Origin: Diacronema lutheri | Lineage: Eukaryota > Haptophyta > Pavlovophyceae > Pavlovales > Pavlovaceae | Reading direction: 5' to 3' | Assembly: GCA_019448385.1 (NCBI GenBank) | Contig: JAGTXO010000060.1 | Span: 1 to 64,000 of the forward strand | DNA: 64,000 nt | In this document: piece after piece, positions 32,731 through 47,500 of the stretch | How positions within the stretch are numbered: position 1 is the stretch's first letter | Layout of the letters: every line of letters starts with the position of its first letter | The notes under the pieces: model-generated | Databases searched by the model: none | Seen by the model: the letters and a program-made list of their open reading frames with translations, nothing else | Told to the model about the DNA's origin: nothing | Program-made: the position numbers and the translations under genes

Positions 32731-32898
32731 ATATTTGATTGCCCGGCCGGTCGTAATTAAGCCAGTCAAGCCACTCAGACACTCACAGTGAAGCTGTGCA
32801 CGTGGCGTGACGGCGAGGAAGAGGGGGGAGGGAAGGTTTTGCGGCGGGGGAGGTTGGTTGGGGGTTGCCGCCGCGTGCGCTATGTCCTACGCCGCATG

Positions 32899-34032
32899 TC
32901 ACAACTCCTGCTTGGCGTGCGCGCGCGCCTCAACCGCCGCGTCCGCGAGCTTCGCGCCGAGCGCGAGCACGTGCGGCTTGGATGACGCGGTCACGAAGGT
33001 GTGCAGCCCGTCGACGAGGCGCGCGCCGTGGCCCCGAATCACGCGCGCGAGCTCACTGTCGTCGTCCGCGTCCGCGCCACCGCCCGCGCCGCTGTCGCCG
33101 TCGCCGTCCGCGCGGCGCGCCTCCCCGTCGCCGGCGGAGGCCCCGTCGCAGCTGGCGACGAGCGCGCGCGGCGTCTCCTTGGCGGCGGCGGCGTACAGCA
33201 CGACCGCCGGAGCGCACGCCGCGTCGTCATCGCCGTCGAAGAGCGCGTCGGGCAGCGCGATCGCCGTGCGGCTCAGGTCGAGCCGCGCGCAGCTGAGCGT
33301 GCCGTTCAATGCGCCGTTCTGCCGCACGGCGCGCGCGAGGCGTTCGAAGGCCACCCACAGCGGCGCGCGCTTGTGCGCAGCCGCGCCATCTACCGTCGCG
33401 TGCACGTACACGAGCACGTCGCGCGCGCCGTCGAGCACGTGCCGCTCCCACAACGCCGCACTGCTCAGCATGGCAACCGCGCCGCCGGTGGCGCCGGCGG
33501 TCGCGCCGCCCTTCGGCGCCACCTTGGCGGCGGCGGGCTCAGCGGCGACCTCGTCGGCGGCGCGTCGCGCGCTGGCCATCGCACCCGCCATGTCCTCCGC
33601 CGTGCAGCCTCGCACCGCCGCCGCGCAAAAGGCGGCCGCCGTGCCGTCGAGCGTGGCGCGCACGAGCGCGTCCTCGCGCTCCTCGCGGATGGCCTCGCAG
33701 CGACGCACGTGGGCGGTGAGGGCGGGGAGGGCGCAAACTTTGTCCATCGCGTCCTCCACGCCCGCGTACAGGCTCGAGCCGTACTCCTGCTTGAGCCACC
33801 GCCTCGTCTGCGCCTTTTGAACGCGGCCGATGGCCTCCTCCTTGGCCTCGCGGAACTGGTCGAGCTCGGCCTTGGTCGCGGCGAGGGCGTCGGCGAGCGC
33901 GGAGGTTAGAAGCGCGCACGCCACGCAGCGCGCCGACGCCGCCGGCGGTGGCGACGCCGGCGTCTCCGCCGCGCCGCCCGCCGCGCCAAGCAGCGTGAGC
34001 ACGAGCGGCGAGAAGTTCGCGCGCGGCCCCAT
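32899..34032 (-). CDS. ER-luminal saposin/canopy-like and thioredoxin-like protein (KQEL)
   Basis: Single-exon gene, 377 aa. A signal peptide (FSPLVLTLLGAAGGAA) is followed by a helical cysteine-bearing region (CVACALLTSALADALAATKA; CALPALTAHVRRC; FCAAAVRGCTAED). The spacing recalls saposin B or canopy (DUF3456) proteins. Residues about 195-290 (RDVLVYVHATVDGAAAHKRA, LWVAFERLARAVRQNGALNG, TLSCARLDLSRTAI) look like a thioredoxin fold without a CxxC active site. The C-terminus is AHAKQEL, a KDEL-type retrieval signal, so the protein should be retained in the ER lumen. A role in oxidative folding or as a chaperone partner is inferred. No exact family is claimed. Confidence 0.65.
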   Translation of the reverse strand: MGPRANFSPLVLTLLGAAGGAAETPASPPPAASARCVACALLTSALADALAATKAELDQFREAKEEAIGRVQKAQTRRWLKQEYGSSLYAGVEDAMDKVCALPALTAHVRRCEAIREEREDALVRATLDGTAAAFCAAAVRGCTAEDMAGAMASARRAADEVAAEPAAAKVAPKGGATAGATGGAVAMLSSAALWERHVLDGARDVLVYVHATVDGAAAHKRAPLWVAFERLARAVRQNGALNGTLSCARLDLSRTAIALPDALFDGDDDAACAPAVVLYAAAAKETPRALVASCDGASAGDGEARRADGDGDSGAGGGADADDDSELARVIRGHGARLVDGLHTFVTASSKPHVLALGAKLADAAVEARAHAKQEL

Positions 34033-34252
34033 GGCGTCGCCGTCGAGACACCGGTCTCTGTCACAGACTCCGGACTGAGGAAGCTCAGCTCAACTCACTC
34101 GATCAAAACGACATTGCCAAGTATTCGCACCGGCCGGTTTGACATTTGAATGCTTTTCGGCCAGCGGGCTCGCGCGTTCGGGTGCGGCCGCACGCGCGCA
34201 GGTCGCCACGACTAGACAGCGCCCTCCATGGCGATGACCCCCTCTCTGCGCC

Positions 34253-36457
<2,205 letters not shown>

Positions 36458-36638
36458 TGTCAATCCTGTGTCGAAATGGATCCTTTGGCTGCGGTCTAGA
36501 TGAAATGAAGGCCGCTGCCGCCGAAGCCTCGTAAGCAATGGCGGAGGACCGCGATCGGGCACGGATGCTGCGCGGCGGGAACAGCCTCGACGGTCCGTGG
36601 GATGGCGTGTGCACGATGGCTAAGCAGAGGTGTGCGAT

Positions 36639-36682
<44 letters not shown>

Positions 36683-36961
36683 TAATGGCTGGCCGGGGCG
36701 ACGCGGGCATCCGAACGTCGAGTCCGATGGGCACGGCGCCAGGCGGCGGTGCGGTGGATTTGGAACAAAGAGGCAACGAGCGGAAGGACGGCGCAGGGAG
36801 CAGGGGGCAGGTGGGGGGGGGGGGGGGGGGGGGGGGGCAGGGGCAGGGGCAGGGGGGGAGGAGGCAGGCTGCTCGAGAGCAAGCGCTGACAGCTTGCCCC
36901 CCGGCATCCCCCGCAACCCCACCACCCCCTCACCCAAACCACCGAGCGCGCCGCGTGGCGC
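36458..36961. other. Convergent intergenic region with poly-G tracts
   Basis: About 500 bp between the hydrolase and MYB stop codons. It holds two homopolymer G runs (about 36640-36681 and 36812-36837). No gene is seen. Confidence 0.6.
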
Positions 36962-39900
36962 TTAGCGCGCGCCGCCTTTGGATCGCTCGCCGCCATCGTC
37001 GCCGCCATCGTCACGGCTGTCAATGGGCACGAGCTGCGGTGGGTGCGTTGGGGGCACCTGCCGCTGCTGCGCGGGCACGTGCACCCCGCAGGCGCCCTGC
37101 GCTACGCACGCGCTGGCGGGCGCCTGTCGGTGGCCAGCGCCGGCGCGTGCGGCCGTCACCGAATGCAACGCGTCACCGTCACGGCAACGTGCGCTGTTCC
37201 CCCTGTGGCTGGGCTGTGCGTCGGCCGCCGTCGTCTCGTCCGCGCCGACGAGCTCGTGCGCCGCACCGACCAGCTCGCCGCTCGCGCGGCCGCTCGGTGC
37301 GCGCGCCGGCTGAGGCGGCGGGTTGGCAAACGGCGGCATCGGCTCGTCCGTGCCGTCGACGGTGTGGTACCCGCTGCGGGCCGGCTGCGGCGGCGGGTCG
37401 GCAAACGGCAGCATCGGCTCGTCCGGCTTGGCGTCAACGGCACCGGACTCGCCACCGGACTCGCCCATGGCGGCCGCATGCGCGGGCGTCTGCGCGAGAA
37501 GCGCCTGCCGCAATTCGGAGAGGACACCCTCCACCATCTGCGTGCGCAACACGTTGACGGCGGGCAGCTCGGCGAAGACGAGGAGCTGCGCGGCAAGGCG
37601 GCAAACGGTGCCGCGCACTTCGCCGCGCGCGCTCTCGCCGCGGGACGGCGCACCGCCGCCAGCGCGCGCCGCGCCGGCCCCATCGCCGGCGGCGCGCGCG
37701 GCGCGCGCGAGGTCGACGGCCACGTTTGGCGAGTGGTGCAGTCCGTTGAGTGCGGCGGCAATGCCCGCGCGGAGTTGTTCCGCTGCCTCGGCTGCCTCGG
37801 CATGGTCATCGAGCTGCGGCTGCGGCTGCGGCTGCGGCTGCGGCGGCGGCGGCGGCAGCGGCAGCTCGTCACGCGGCGCGCGCGACTGCGTGTGCGCGCG
37901 CCGCGGCTCGCAGAATGGCACGTCACCATCGCCGCCGCCGTGGTGCGCGCGCTGCTGCACCGGCTGCCCACTGGCCGCCCAGCCGGGCGGCCCCTGCCCG
38001 TCGCCGCGCGGCAGTTCGAGCCGGCCGCGTTGCGGCAGCTCGCGGTCCGTGTGCGCGTGCGGCGGCTGCTGTGGTTGCTGCGTCTGGCCCTGGAAGGACA
38101 TCTCCACCATCTTGTCCACCGAGTTGCCGCCGCCGACGTCCGTGTGCGCGGCCGCCTGCTGCGGCGCGGCGAGCGCGCGGGGCGTCGCCGCGCTCGCCGT
38201 CGCGAGAGCGCACGCGGCCGTGCGCGTCGCGCTCGGCTCGGAGCCGGAGGTCGGTGAGCTCGAGCCATCAGCCGCGCCGCCGGGCTTGCACTCGGCGATG
38301 GCGGCGGCGGCGGCGGCGGCGGCGCCGTGCGTGCTGCCGAGCGCGGCGTGCGCGCCAAGCGGCGGCGGCTGGTGTGCGCGCGCCGCGGCCGCCATCGTGC
38401 CGCACTCTCGGCGACCGGCGGCGCAACCGGCGGCGCAGCAGCCGCCGGCGGCGGCGGCGACCGGAGCGCTGCAACAGCCGGCGGCGGCGGCGGCGAGGGG
38501 CGGCGGCAGCGCGCCGCCGTACGGCGCGGGCACGGGCGCATACGGCGCGCAGCCGTGCGTCGGCGCGGCGTGCGCGTAGGCCGCCGTCTGCACGAGCCCA
38601 CCGGTCGCGGACGCGTGCATCGCCATCATGGGCGCGGCCGCCATCATTGGCACGCAGCCGGGCGCAAACGCGCAGCCGCCGTTCCCGCCGCCGACCAGCA
38701 TGGCGCCGGTCGCATCTGCCGCGTGGTAGCCGAGGCAGCCGTGCGGTGGCGGCTGCAGCGTCGGCGGCTGCCGCGGCGTGCTGTGCGCGTGGTAGGCGCA
38801 GCAGCCGCCACTGCCGCCACCGGCGCAGCCGCAGCCGCACCGCACGTTCAGTGCGCCACCGAGCGCACCACCGTTGCCATGGAGCTCGGCATACGTGCAG
38901 CCAGCGTGTGCCACGCCGTGCGAGAGGCACTGCGCCGCCTGCTGCTGCTGCTGCGCCTGCGCCTGCGCCTGCTGCGGCTGCACCGGTTGGCACGAGTAGG
39001 CGAGAGGCGTGTAACAGCACACGCAGCCGCCATGCGTCGCGCCCGCGCCCGAGTCGGCGCCGCCAAAGCCGCCGGCGCCGACGCGTGGCTGGTGCACATG
39101 GTGGCCCATTCCCATGCACTCGCTGACGAGCGGCATCCCCGCCTGGTGCTGCCCGAGCGGCTGCGGCTGCGGCTGCATGACGAGGCTATGCCCGTGGCCC
39201 TGCCCGTGCGCGCAGCCCCCGTGCACGACGCGGCTACCCACATGGGTGCCGCTACCCACATGGCTACCCACATGGGTACCGCCGTGCGCCTGCTGCTGCA
39301 GCTGCATCGCGCCGACGCCGGGCGGTGCGTGCGACGACGCGAAGAGGCCGGTGGATTGCGACGCCGCCGCCTCCGCCGCCGCCGCCTGCGCGTTCCGTTG
39401 CATCTGCATCCGACGCGCGCCCGCCTCGGCCATTCGCTCAAGCGCCTCAGATGGCGGGTCTCCGTGGAGCTGGGCGAGTTGTCGGCAGACGGAGTGGTAC
39501 CGATTCTTGATCGCGTGGCCGGTGCGGCCGGGCAGCAGCGCTTTGATCTGGCTCCACTTCTGTGCACGCCAACGAACGCCGCGGGCGATTGCAGTACCGG
39601 CGGTCAGCCACGGTGAGCGCGCGAGCGCGCGCGGCGCCCGGGCGGGCAAGCGGAGCCGTGCGTGGAAGCGCGCGGCCAGCTCGACGCTGCCCAGCCCGAG
39701 CCGCCCATGCCGCGCGGCCAGGGCGTGCGCGAGCGGGGAAGGCGGGGGGAGGGGGGGGGGGCGATCGATCGGCGCGCGCTCACCGCGCCCATTGTCTGCA
39801 CGGCGCCGGTGATGATCTCGTCCTCCTCGGCCGACCACGCGCCCTTGCGCACCTGCGGACCGAGATGGTTATGCCACCGCTCGCGGCATTGCCAGTCCTT

Positions 39901-40270
39901 CCGGCTGCCCATGTGCTGCGCGATCCGCGCCCACTGGTGCGGTCCGTAATGCGCAACAATCTGGGGCAGGGACGCGCGTAGGGGCGGACAGGCGGGCGCG
40001 GCGCCGGGGAGAAAATTTAGCTCGACGTGGTGCGCGCGCACGCCGCGCGCCCGCCACGCCGGCGCGCGGCGCCGCACGAGCGGCGGGTGGAGGCCGGCGC
40101 TCAGGGAGGGACGGCGCCGTGGCGCGCACCTGCTGCAGCAGCTCATCCTCGGCGGAGGACCAGGTGCGGCGCGAGCCCGTGCGCGGCGCGCCGGCGCGCT
40201 CGCCCTCCTGCGGGCCGGCCGCTGGCTCGTCCTCCGACCCCGCGGGCGCCTCCGCGATTTGCGAGGCCAT
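36962..40270 (-). CDS. R2R3-type MYB transcription factor
   Basis: Three exons, 40270-40130, 39960-39784, 39559-36962; phase 0 throughout; 971 aa. Two tandem MYB repeats: RTWSSAEDELLQQIVAHYG...QWARIAQHMGSRKDWQCRER (about 36-85) and GAWSAEEDEIITGAVQTMG...KWSQIKALLPGRTGHAIKNR (about 88-137), each built on spaced tryptophans. Introns fall inside both repeats. It should bind DNA as a plant/animal-type MYB regulator. The 830-residue tail is low complexity: Gln/Ala-rich near 38945-38990, His/Gly/Cys-rich (CGCGCAGGGSGGCCAYHAH), repeated THVGS units (39236-39283) and acidic/Pro segments with a duplicated PPFANPPPQPAR-like block. Confidence 0.87.
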
Positions 40271-41557
40271 GGGCGGGGGGGCGGTGATGTCAGGCGAGTA
40301 CCCCCTACTCGCTTCAACGCAGAGATGCGCGCACCGGTGAGGGTGAGAACTTCCAAATTTTAAGTAGCTTGCCTGGATCAGTCCGGCAGCGGTGCGCACG
40401 CCGGAACGGCCGACCAAATAATAATATTTACTGCCGCGTCGCGTCGAGCCGTGGTCCGTGGTGGACGTGCGCGTCTCTGGACTCTGGCAGGTGTTTGAAG
40501 AGGAGGAGCTGGTCGCAGCGCGGTCGTCGCACGCTCGCGCGGCGTGCACATGCGACTGAGTGTGCGCTTGTGGCGCTCGCTCGCGAGCCATGTGATGCGA
40601 TTTCTCCCCTTTCGTCCTTGCAAAGGTGCTCGCGAGCAAGGCGTCACGCTCGTCGGCGGCTCACACGGCAATGAGGAGTAGGCGCTCGCACAGCGGGCGC
40701 TCGCGCGGGAAGGCACTCGTGAAGACTGAACGCGCGCTGCGCCGTGGGAGCCCCGCGTCGCTTGGATGTGGCGAGAAAGGGAGTCTGTCGTCACACTCAT
40801 CATTGGCCCGGTCGTACTTGCAAAGATTCGCCGCGTCGGCGGCGAACCTTGGAACGCCAGTTGCGACCCACGCGTGGAGGCGAACCGTCATGGAGCAGAC
40901 ACAGCTCATCACGACGTGACAGTTCCGCGCGTGCGGTCGGTGGTCGGTGGTCGCACCGGCGCGCGCGCGTATCGCGGATGAACACGTGCTGCTCTCCTTC
41001 ATCCCCACCACAGCAGTGCGATGGTCTCAACGCGGGCGTCTATGCTGTCGCTCGCGGTCGTTTTGGCTCAACGGAAACGCGTCTCGGCTCGTCGCCCTCG
41101 CGGCGCCCAGACGGCGTCATCTGCGGCGGGGAACAGCTCGTTTGCGAGCCGCGTGGGTACGGACGCGTGGAGGGCTACGTGCGCTCCCGAACCGGCGCTC
41201 GCGGCGACGCTGCATCGCCACGTGCGGCGCGAGGCGGCGCCGTCTTCCGTGCGCCGTGCGTCGCCGTGCGCGCCTGACGCCGCGCACGCGTGCGCAGAGC
41301 TTGCGCGCAGGCATGTACGCGCTGGGAACGCTGGTCAACGTTGACGTCTGCGGCGGCGCTGGCGACACCAATCGCGTCTCTGGGCGGCAAGTGAATTGCC
41401 GCTCATCGCGGTCAGCCCTGAGGATGCGATGCTAACACACCCCATAAGGGCGGGGGGCGGCTCCAGGCGGTGCGTCGCGCGCCCTGGCACTGCGCTTCGC
41501 CGATCGTGAGCCCACGTGGCCGAGTCTACGTGTCTGGGCTCGTGCTCGCGCAGTCAG
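40271..41557. other. Gene-poor stretch upstream of MYB
   Basis: About 1.3 kb from the MYB start to the sulfotransferase stop. The first 150 bp are relatively AT-rich (AATTTTAAGTAGCTTG, AATAATAATATTTACTGCC), fitting a MYB promoter. The remaining open frames are short, overlapping and without domains. No RNA gene is recognised. Confidence 0.5.
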
Positions 41558-44500
41558 TCAACCCGCTCGCCCGCTGGCTCTCACAGCAATGGGCTCCGCC
41601 GCGCGCGCCGCGCCGGGCCGGGCGTGCGCCACTGTGCGACGAGCGACGTCCACGTCGCCGCTGGCGGCCCGGACCGGCAGCGGGCCCATGCGCACGTCGC
41701 GGGCGAGCGCCGCCGGGCCGTGCCGCTCGTCTGGCGCGGCGGCTTCGCGCCGCTCGAGCCGCCTGCGCGGCAGGCCGCGACGTGCGCGCCGCGCCCCGTC
41801 GCCACGCGCGCGGCCGTCGCGCGCGTTCGCGCGCAGCACGCGCCGCACGCTCTTCGTACCGCTCGCGTCGTGGCCGCTGCCACCCTCGCCGCCGCCGCCA
41901 CTCTGCCCGCGCCTGCCGCTCTGTGGCTCGCGCGCATCGCCACGCGCCGGGTCGCTGACCTCGCGTGTGCGCGCCGGTGGCGGCGCGCCGCGCGCGCGCT
42001 CCCACGGCGTCGGCGTGGACGGCCCGGCGGGCGCGCAGCGCACCCGGCTGCATGCGTACTCGCGCGCGCCCACCGACTCGTCGCCGGATCGGCGCGCCAG
42101 TTGCGGTGGCAGGACCATGTTGAGCGCCCAGAGCCGCTCGGTGCCCGTTGGGAAGTAGATGCCGCGCAGCCGCCACTCCACCTCCGCGTCGAGCGGCACG
42201 TCGCGCGTCTTGTGGTTTGGCAGCGCGCCGCCCATCGAGCGCGCCTCGCACCGCGCGAGCAAAGAGGGCGGCAGCGCGAGCGGCAGCGACACGCCCGCGT
42301 GCGACGCGACGAGGTGGAGGAGGTCCGACGCGGCCATCGCCTTCATCGCCTCCGTCTCGAGCAGCAAAAAGCTGCACGGGGGGAGGGGGAGAGGAAGGAT
42401 GAGTAAAGGGGTAAGAGGGGGGGGGGGGGGGGGGGGGGGGTTGGGGGGGTTTGGGGCGCGGTGCGCAGCAGGCCGTGGGCGAGGTGGGAGGCGGGGGCAG
42501 ATGGGGCGGCATGGGAGGCGGGGGCAGATGGGGCGGCATGGGAGGTGGGTGCAGATGGGGCGTTCAGGGCGAGGTGGGAGGCGGGGGCAGATGGGGCGGC
42601 ATGGGAGGTGGGGGCAGATGGGGCGGCATGGGAGGCGGGGGCAGATGGGGCCGCATGGGAGGTGGGAGCAGATGGGGCGTTCAGGGCGAGGTGGGAGGCG
42701 GGGGCAGATGGGGCGGCATGGGAGGTGGGGGCAGATGGGGCGTTCAGGGCGAGGTGGGAGGCGGGGGCAGATGGGGCGGCATGGGAGGTGGGGGCAGATG
42801 GGGCGTTCAGGGCGAGGTGGGAGGCGGGGGCAGATGGGGCGGCATGGGAGGTGGGGGCAGATGGGGCGGCATGGGAGGCGGGGGCAGATGGGGCGGCATG
42901 GGAGGTGGGTGCAGATGGGGCGTTCAGGGCGAGGTGGGAGGCGGGGGCAGATGGGGCGGCATGGGAGGTGGGGGCAGATGGGGCGGCATGGGAGGCGGGG
43001 GCAGATGGGGCGGCATGGGAGGTGGGAGCAGATGGGGCGTTCAGGGCGAGGTGGGAGGTGGGGGCAGATGGGGCGGCATGGGAGGTGGGGGCAGATGGGC
43101 GTTCAGGGCGAGGTGGGAGGCAGGGGCAGATGGGGCGGCATGGGAGGTGGGGGCAGATGGGGCGTTCAGGGCGAGGTGGGAGGCGGGGGCAGATGGGGCG
43201 GCATGGGAGGTGGGAGCAGATGGGGCGTTCAGGGCGAGGTGGGAGGCGGGGGCAGATGGGGCGGCATGGGAGGTGGGGGCAGATGGGGCGTTCAGGGCGA
43301 GGTGGGAGGCGGGGTCAGATGGGGCGGCATGGGAGGTGGGGGCAGATGGGGCGTTCAGGGCGAGGTGGGAGGCGGGGGCAGATGGGGCGGCATGGGAGGT
43401 GGGGGCAGATGGGGCGGCATGGGAGGTGGGGGCAGATGGGGCGGCATGGGAGGCGGGGGCAGATGGGGCGGCATGGGAGGTGGGTGCAGATGGGGCGTTC
43501 AGGGCGAGGTGGGAGGCGGGGGCAGATGGGGCGGCATGGGAGGTGGGGGCAGATGGGGCGGCATGGGAGGCGGGGGCAGATGGGGCGGCATGGGAGGTGG
43601 GAGCAGATGGGGCGTCCAGGGCGAGGTGGGAGGCGGGGGCAGATGGGGCGGCATGGGAGGTGGGGGCAGATGGGGCGTTCAGGGCGAGGTGGGAGGCGGG
43701 GGCAGATGGGGCGGCATGGGAGGTGGGAGCAGATGGGGCGTTCAGGGCGAGGTGGGAGGCGGGGGCAGATGGGGCGGCATGGGAGGTGGGGGCAGATGGG
43801 GCGTTCAGGGCGAGGTGGGAGGCGGGGGCAGATGGGGCGGCATGGGAGGTGGGGGCAGATGGGGCGTTCAGGGCGAGGTGGGAGGCGGGGGCAGATGGGG
43901 CGGCATGGGAGGTGGGAGCAGATGGGGCGTTCAGGGCGAGGTGGGAGGCGGGGGCAGATGGGGCGGCATGGGAGGTGGGAGCAGATGGGGCGTTCAGGGC
44001 GAGGTGGGAGGCGGGGGCAGATGGGGCGGCATGGGAGGCGGGGGCAGATGGGGCGGCATGGGAGGTGGGAGCAGATGGGGCGTTCAGGGCGAGGTGGGAG
44101 GCGGGGGCAGATGGGGCGGCATGGGAGGTGGGGGCAGATGGGGCGTTCAGGGCGAGGTGGGAGGCGGGGGCAGATGGGGCGGCATGGGAGGTGGGGGCAG
44201 ATGGGGCGTTCAGGGCGAGGTGGGAGGCGGGGGCAGATGGGGCGGCATGGGAGGCGGGAGCAGATGGGGCGTTCAGGGCGAGGTGGGAGGCGGGGGCAGA
44301 TGGGGCGGCATGGGAGGTGGGAGCAGATGGGGCGTTCAGGGCGAGGTGGGAGGTGGGAGCAGATGGGGCGTTCAGGGCGAGGTGGGAGGTGGGGGCATAT
44401 GGGGCGGCGTGGCGTGCCTGCTCGGGTCGAAGGTGGCGAGCCAATTGCGCAGGTGCACGCCGTAAAGCGAATTGCTCACGTAACGGTAGTAGTCGTTCTT

Positions 44501-47500
44501 AATGCAGTCCTTCTCAACCTGTCTGAAGGTGCGCTCAGTGCACCCTCCGCCGACGAGCCCGCTGAGCGCCAACCCGCCGCTCGCGCGCACACAGCGCTCG
44601 AGCTGACGCAGCTGCTCCGACGCCGCCTTTTCAAAAGAGTGCGAGCGGTGGTGCCGACCCTTCCACGAGGAGGCCATGCTCCACTCGGAGTAGGCGCGGG
44701 CGACCGGCGCGCGCAGGAGCACGACGAGACGTAACGGCTGCCGGTCGGGGGAGGGGGGGGGGGGAGGGGGGGGGGGGGCGGCGGGACGGGAGGGCGGGGC
44801 GGGAGGGCGGGGCGGGAGGGCGGGACGGCAGCGCGGTGTGCGGCAGGAGGGCGGGGCGGGAGGGCGGGGCGGGAGGGCGGGACGGCAGCGCGGTGTGCGG
44901 CAGGAGGGCGGGGCGGGAGGGCGGGGCGGGAGGGCGGGGCGGGAGGGCGGGACGGCAGCGCGGTGTGCGGCAGGAGGGCGGGACGGGAGGGCGGGGCGGG
45001 AGGGCGGGGCGGGAGGGCGGGGCGGGAGCGCGGTGTGCGGCAGGAGGGCGGGACGGGAGGGCGGGGCGGGAGGGCGGGACGGCAGCGCGTTGTGCGGCAG
45101 GAGGGCGGGGCGGGAGGGCGGGACGGCAGGGCGGGGCGGGAGGGCGGGGCGGGAGGGCGGTGTGCGGCAGGAGGGCGGGGCGGGAGGGCGGGGCGGGAGG
45201 GCGGGGCGGCAGCGCGGTGTGCGGCAGGAGGGCGGGGCGGGAGGGCGGGGCGGGAGGGCGGGGCGGCAGCGCGGTGTGCGGCAGGAGGGCGGGGCGGGAG
45301 GGCGGGGCGGGAGGGCGGGGCGGGAGGGCGGGGCGGGAGGGCGGGGCGGGAGGGCGGGACGGCAGCGCGGTGTGCGGCAGGAGGGCGGGGCGGGAGGGCG
45401 GGACGGGAGGGCGGGGCGGGAGGGCGGTGTGCGGCAGGAGGGCGGGGCGGGAGGGCGGGACGGGAGGGCGGGACGGGAGGGCGGGACGGCAGCGCGGTGT
45501 GCGGCAGGAGGGCGGGGCGGGAGGGCGGGACGGGAGGGCGGGGCGGGAGGGCGGTGTGCGGCAGGAGGGCGGGGCGGCAGGGCGGGGCGGGAGGGCGGGG
45601 CGGGAGGGCGGGACGGCAGCGCGGTGTGCGGCAGGAGGGCGGGGCGGGAGGGCGGGGCGGGAGGGCGGGACGGGAGGGCGGGACGGCAGCGCGGTGTGCG
45701 GCAGGAGGGCGGGGCGGGAGGGCGGGGCGGGAGGGCGGGGCGGGAGGGCGGGGCGGGAGGGCGGGACGGCAGCGCGGTGTGCGGCGGGAGGGCGGGGCGG
45801 GAGGGCGGGACGGCAGCGCGGTGTGCGGCGGGAGGGCGGGGCGGCAGGGCGGGGCGGGAGGGCGGGGCGGGAGGGCGGGACGGGAGGGCGGGGCGGGAGG
45901 GCGGGGCGGGAGGGCGGGACGGCAGCGCGGTGTGCGGCAGGAGGGCGGGGCGGGAGGGCGGGGCGGGAGGGCGGGGCGGGAGGGCGGGGCGGGAGGGCGG
46001 GGCGGGAGGGCGGGGCGGGAGGGCGGGGCGGCAGGGCGGGGCGGGAGGGCGGGGCGGGAGGGCGGGGCGGGAGGGCGGGGCGGGAGGGCGGGGCGGCAGC
46101 GCGGTGTGCGGCAGGAGGGCGGGGCGGGAGGGCGGGACGGGAGGGCGGGGCGGGAGGGCGGGGCGGGAGGGCGGTGTGCGGCAGGAGGGCGGGGCGGGAG
46201 GGCGGGACGGGAGGGCGGGACGGCAGCGCGGTGTGCGGCAGGAGGGCGGGGTGGGAGGGCGGGGCGGGAGGGCGGGGCGGGAGGGCGGGGCGGGAGGGCG
46301 GGGCGGGAGGGCGGGACGGGAGGGCGGGACGGCAGCGCGGTGTGCGGCAGGAGGGCGGGGCGGGAGGGCGGGACGGGAGGGCGGGGCGGGAGGGCGGGAC
46401 GGCAGCGCGGTGTGCGGCAGGAGGGCGGGGCGGGAGGGCGGGGCGGCAGGGCGGGGCGGCAGGGCGGGGCGGGAGGGCGGGGCGGGAGGGCGGGGCGGGA
46501 GGGCGGGCGGGAGGGCGGGACGGCAGCGCGGTGTGCGGCAGGAGGGCGGGGCGGCAGGGCGGGACGGGAGGGCGGGGCGGGAGGGCGGGACGGCAGCGCG
46601 GTGTGCGGCAGGAGGGCGGGGCGGGAGGGCGGGGCGGGAGGGCGGGGCGGGAGGGCGGGACGGCAGCGCGGTGTGCGGCGGGAGGGCGGGGCGGGAGGGC
46701 GGGACGGCAGCGCGGTGTGCGGCGGGAGGGCGGGGCGGGAGGGCGGGACGGGAGGGCGGGGCGGGAGGGCGGGGCGGCAGCGCGGTGTGCAGGAGGGCGG
46801 GGCGGGAGGGCGGGGCGGGAGGGCGGGGCGGGAGGGCGGGGCGGGAGGGCGGGGCGGGAGGGCGGGGCGGGAGGGCGGGACGGCAGCGCGGTGTGCGGCG
46901 GGAGGGCGGGACGGCAGGGCGGGGCGGGAGGGCGGGGCGGGAGGGCGGGACGGGAGGGCGGGACGGGAGGGCGGGGCGGGAGGGCGGGGCGGGAGGGCGG
47001 TGTGCGGCAGGAGGGCGGGGCGGGAGGGCGGGGCGGGAGGGCGGGGCGGGAGGGCGGGGCGGCAGCGCGGGGCGGGAGGGCGGGGCGGCAGCGCGGTGTG
47101 CGGCAGGAGGGCGGGGCGGCAGGGCGGGACGGCAGCGCGGGGCGGGAGGGCGGGGCGGCAGCGCGGTGTGCGGCAGGAGGGCGGGGCGGGAGGGCGGGGC
47201 GGGAGGGCGGGGCGGGAGGGCGGGGCGGGAGGGCGGGGCGGGAGGGCGGGGCGGGAGGGCGGGACGGCAGCGCGGTGTGCGGCAGGAGGGCGGGGCGGGA
47301 GGGCGGGGCGGGAGGGCGGGGCGGGAGGGCGGGGCGGGAGGGCGGGGCGGGAGGGCGGGACGGCAGCGCGGTGTGCGGCAGGAGGGCGGGGCGGGAGGGC
47401 GGGACGGGAGGTCGGGGCGGGAGGGCGGGGCGGGAGGGCGGGGCGGGAGGGCGGGACGGCAGCGCGGTGTTGACGTCTCGAAGCGCGCGAGCGCGCGCCC

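Noticed and set aside
40369-41435. Short open frames between MYB and the sulfotransferase
   Set aside because: All are under about 180 codons, mutually overlapping, and show neither start context nor domain.
42159-44502. Very long overlapping open frames rich in Gly/Arg/Met or Ala/Trp on both strands
   Set aside because: They are translations of the 27/36-bp minisatellite, whose unit lengths are multiples of three and lack stops. The region is intron 3 of the sulfotransferase.
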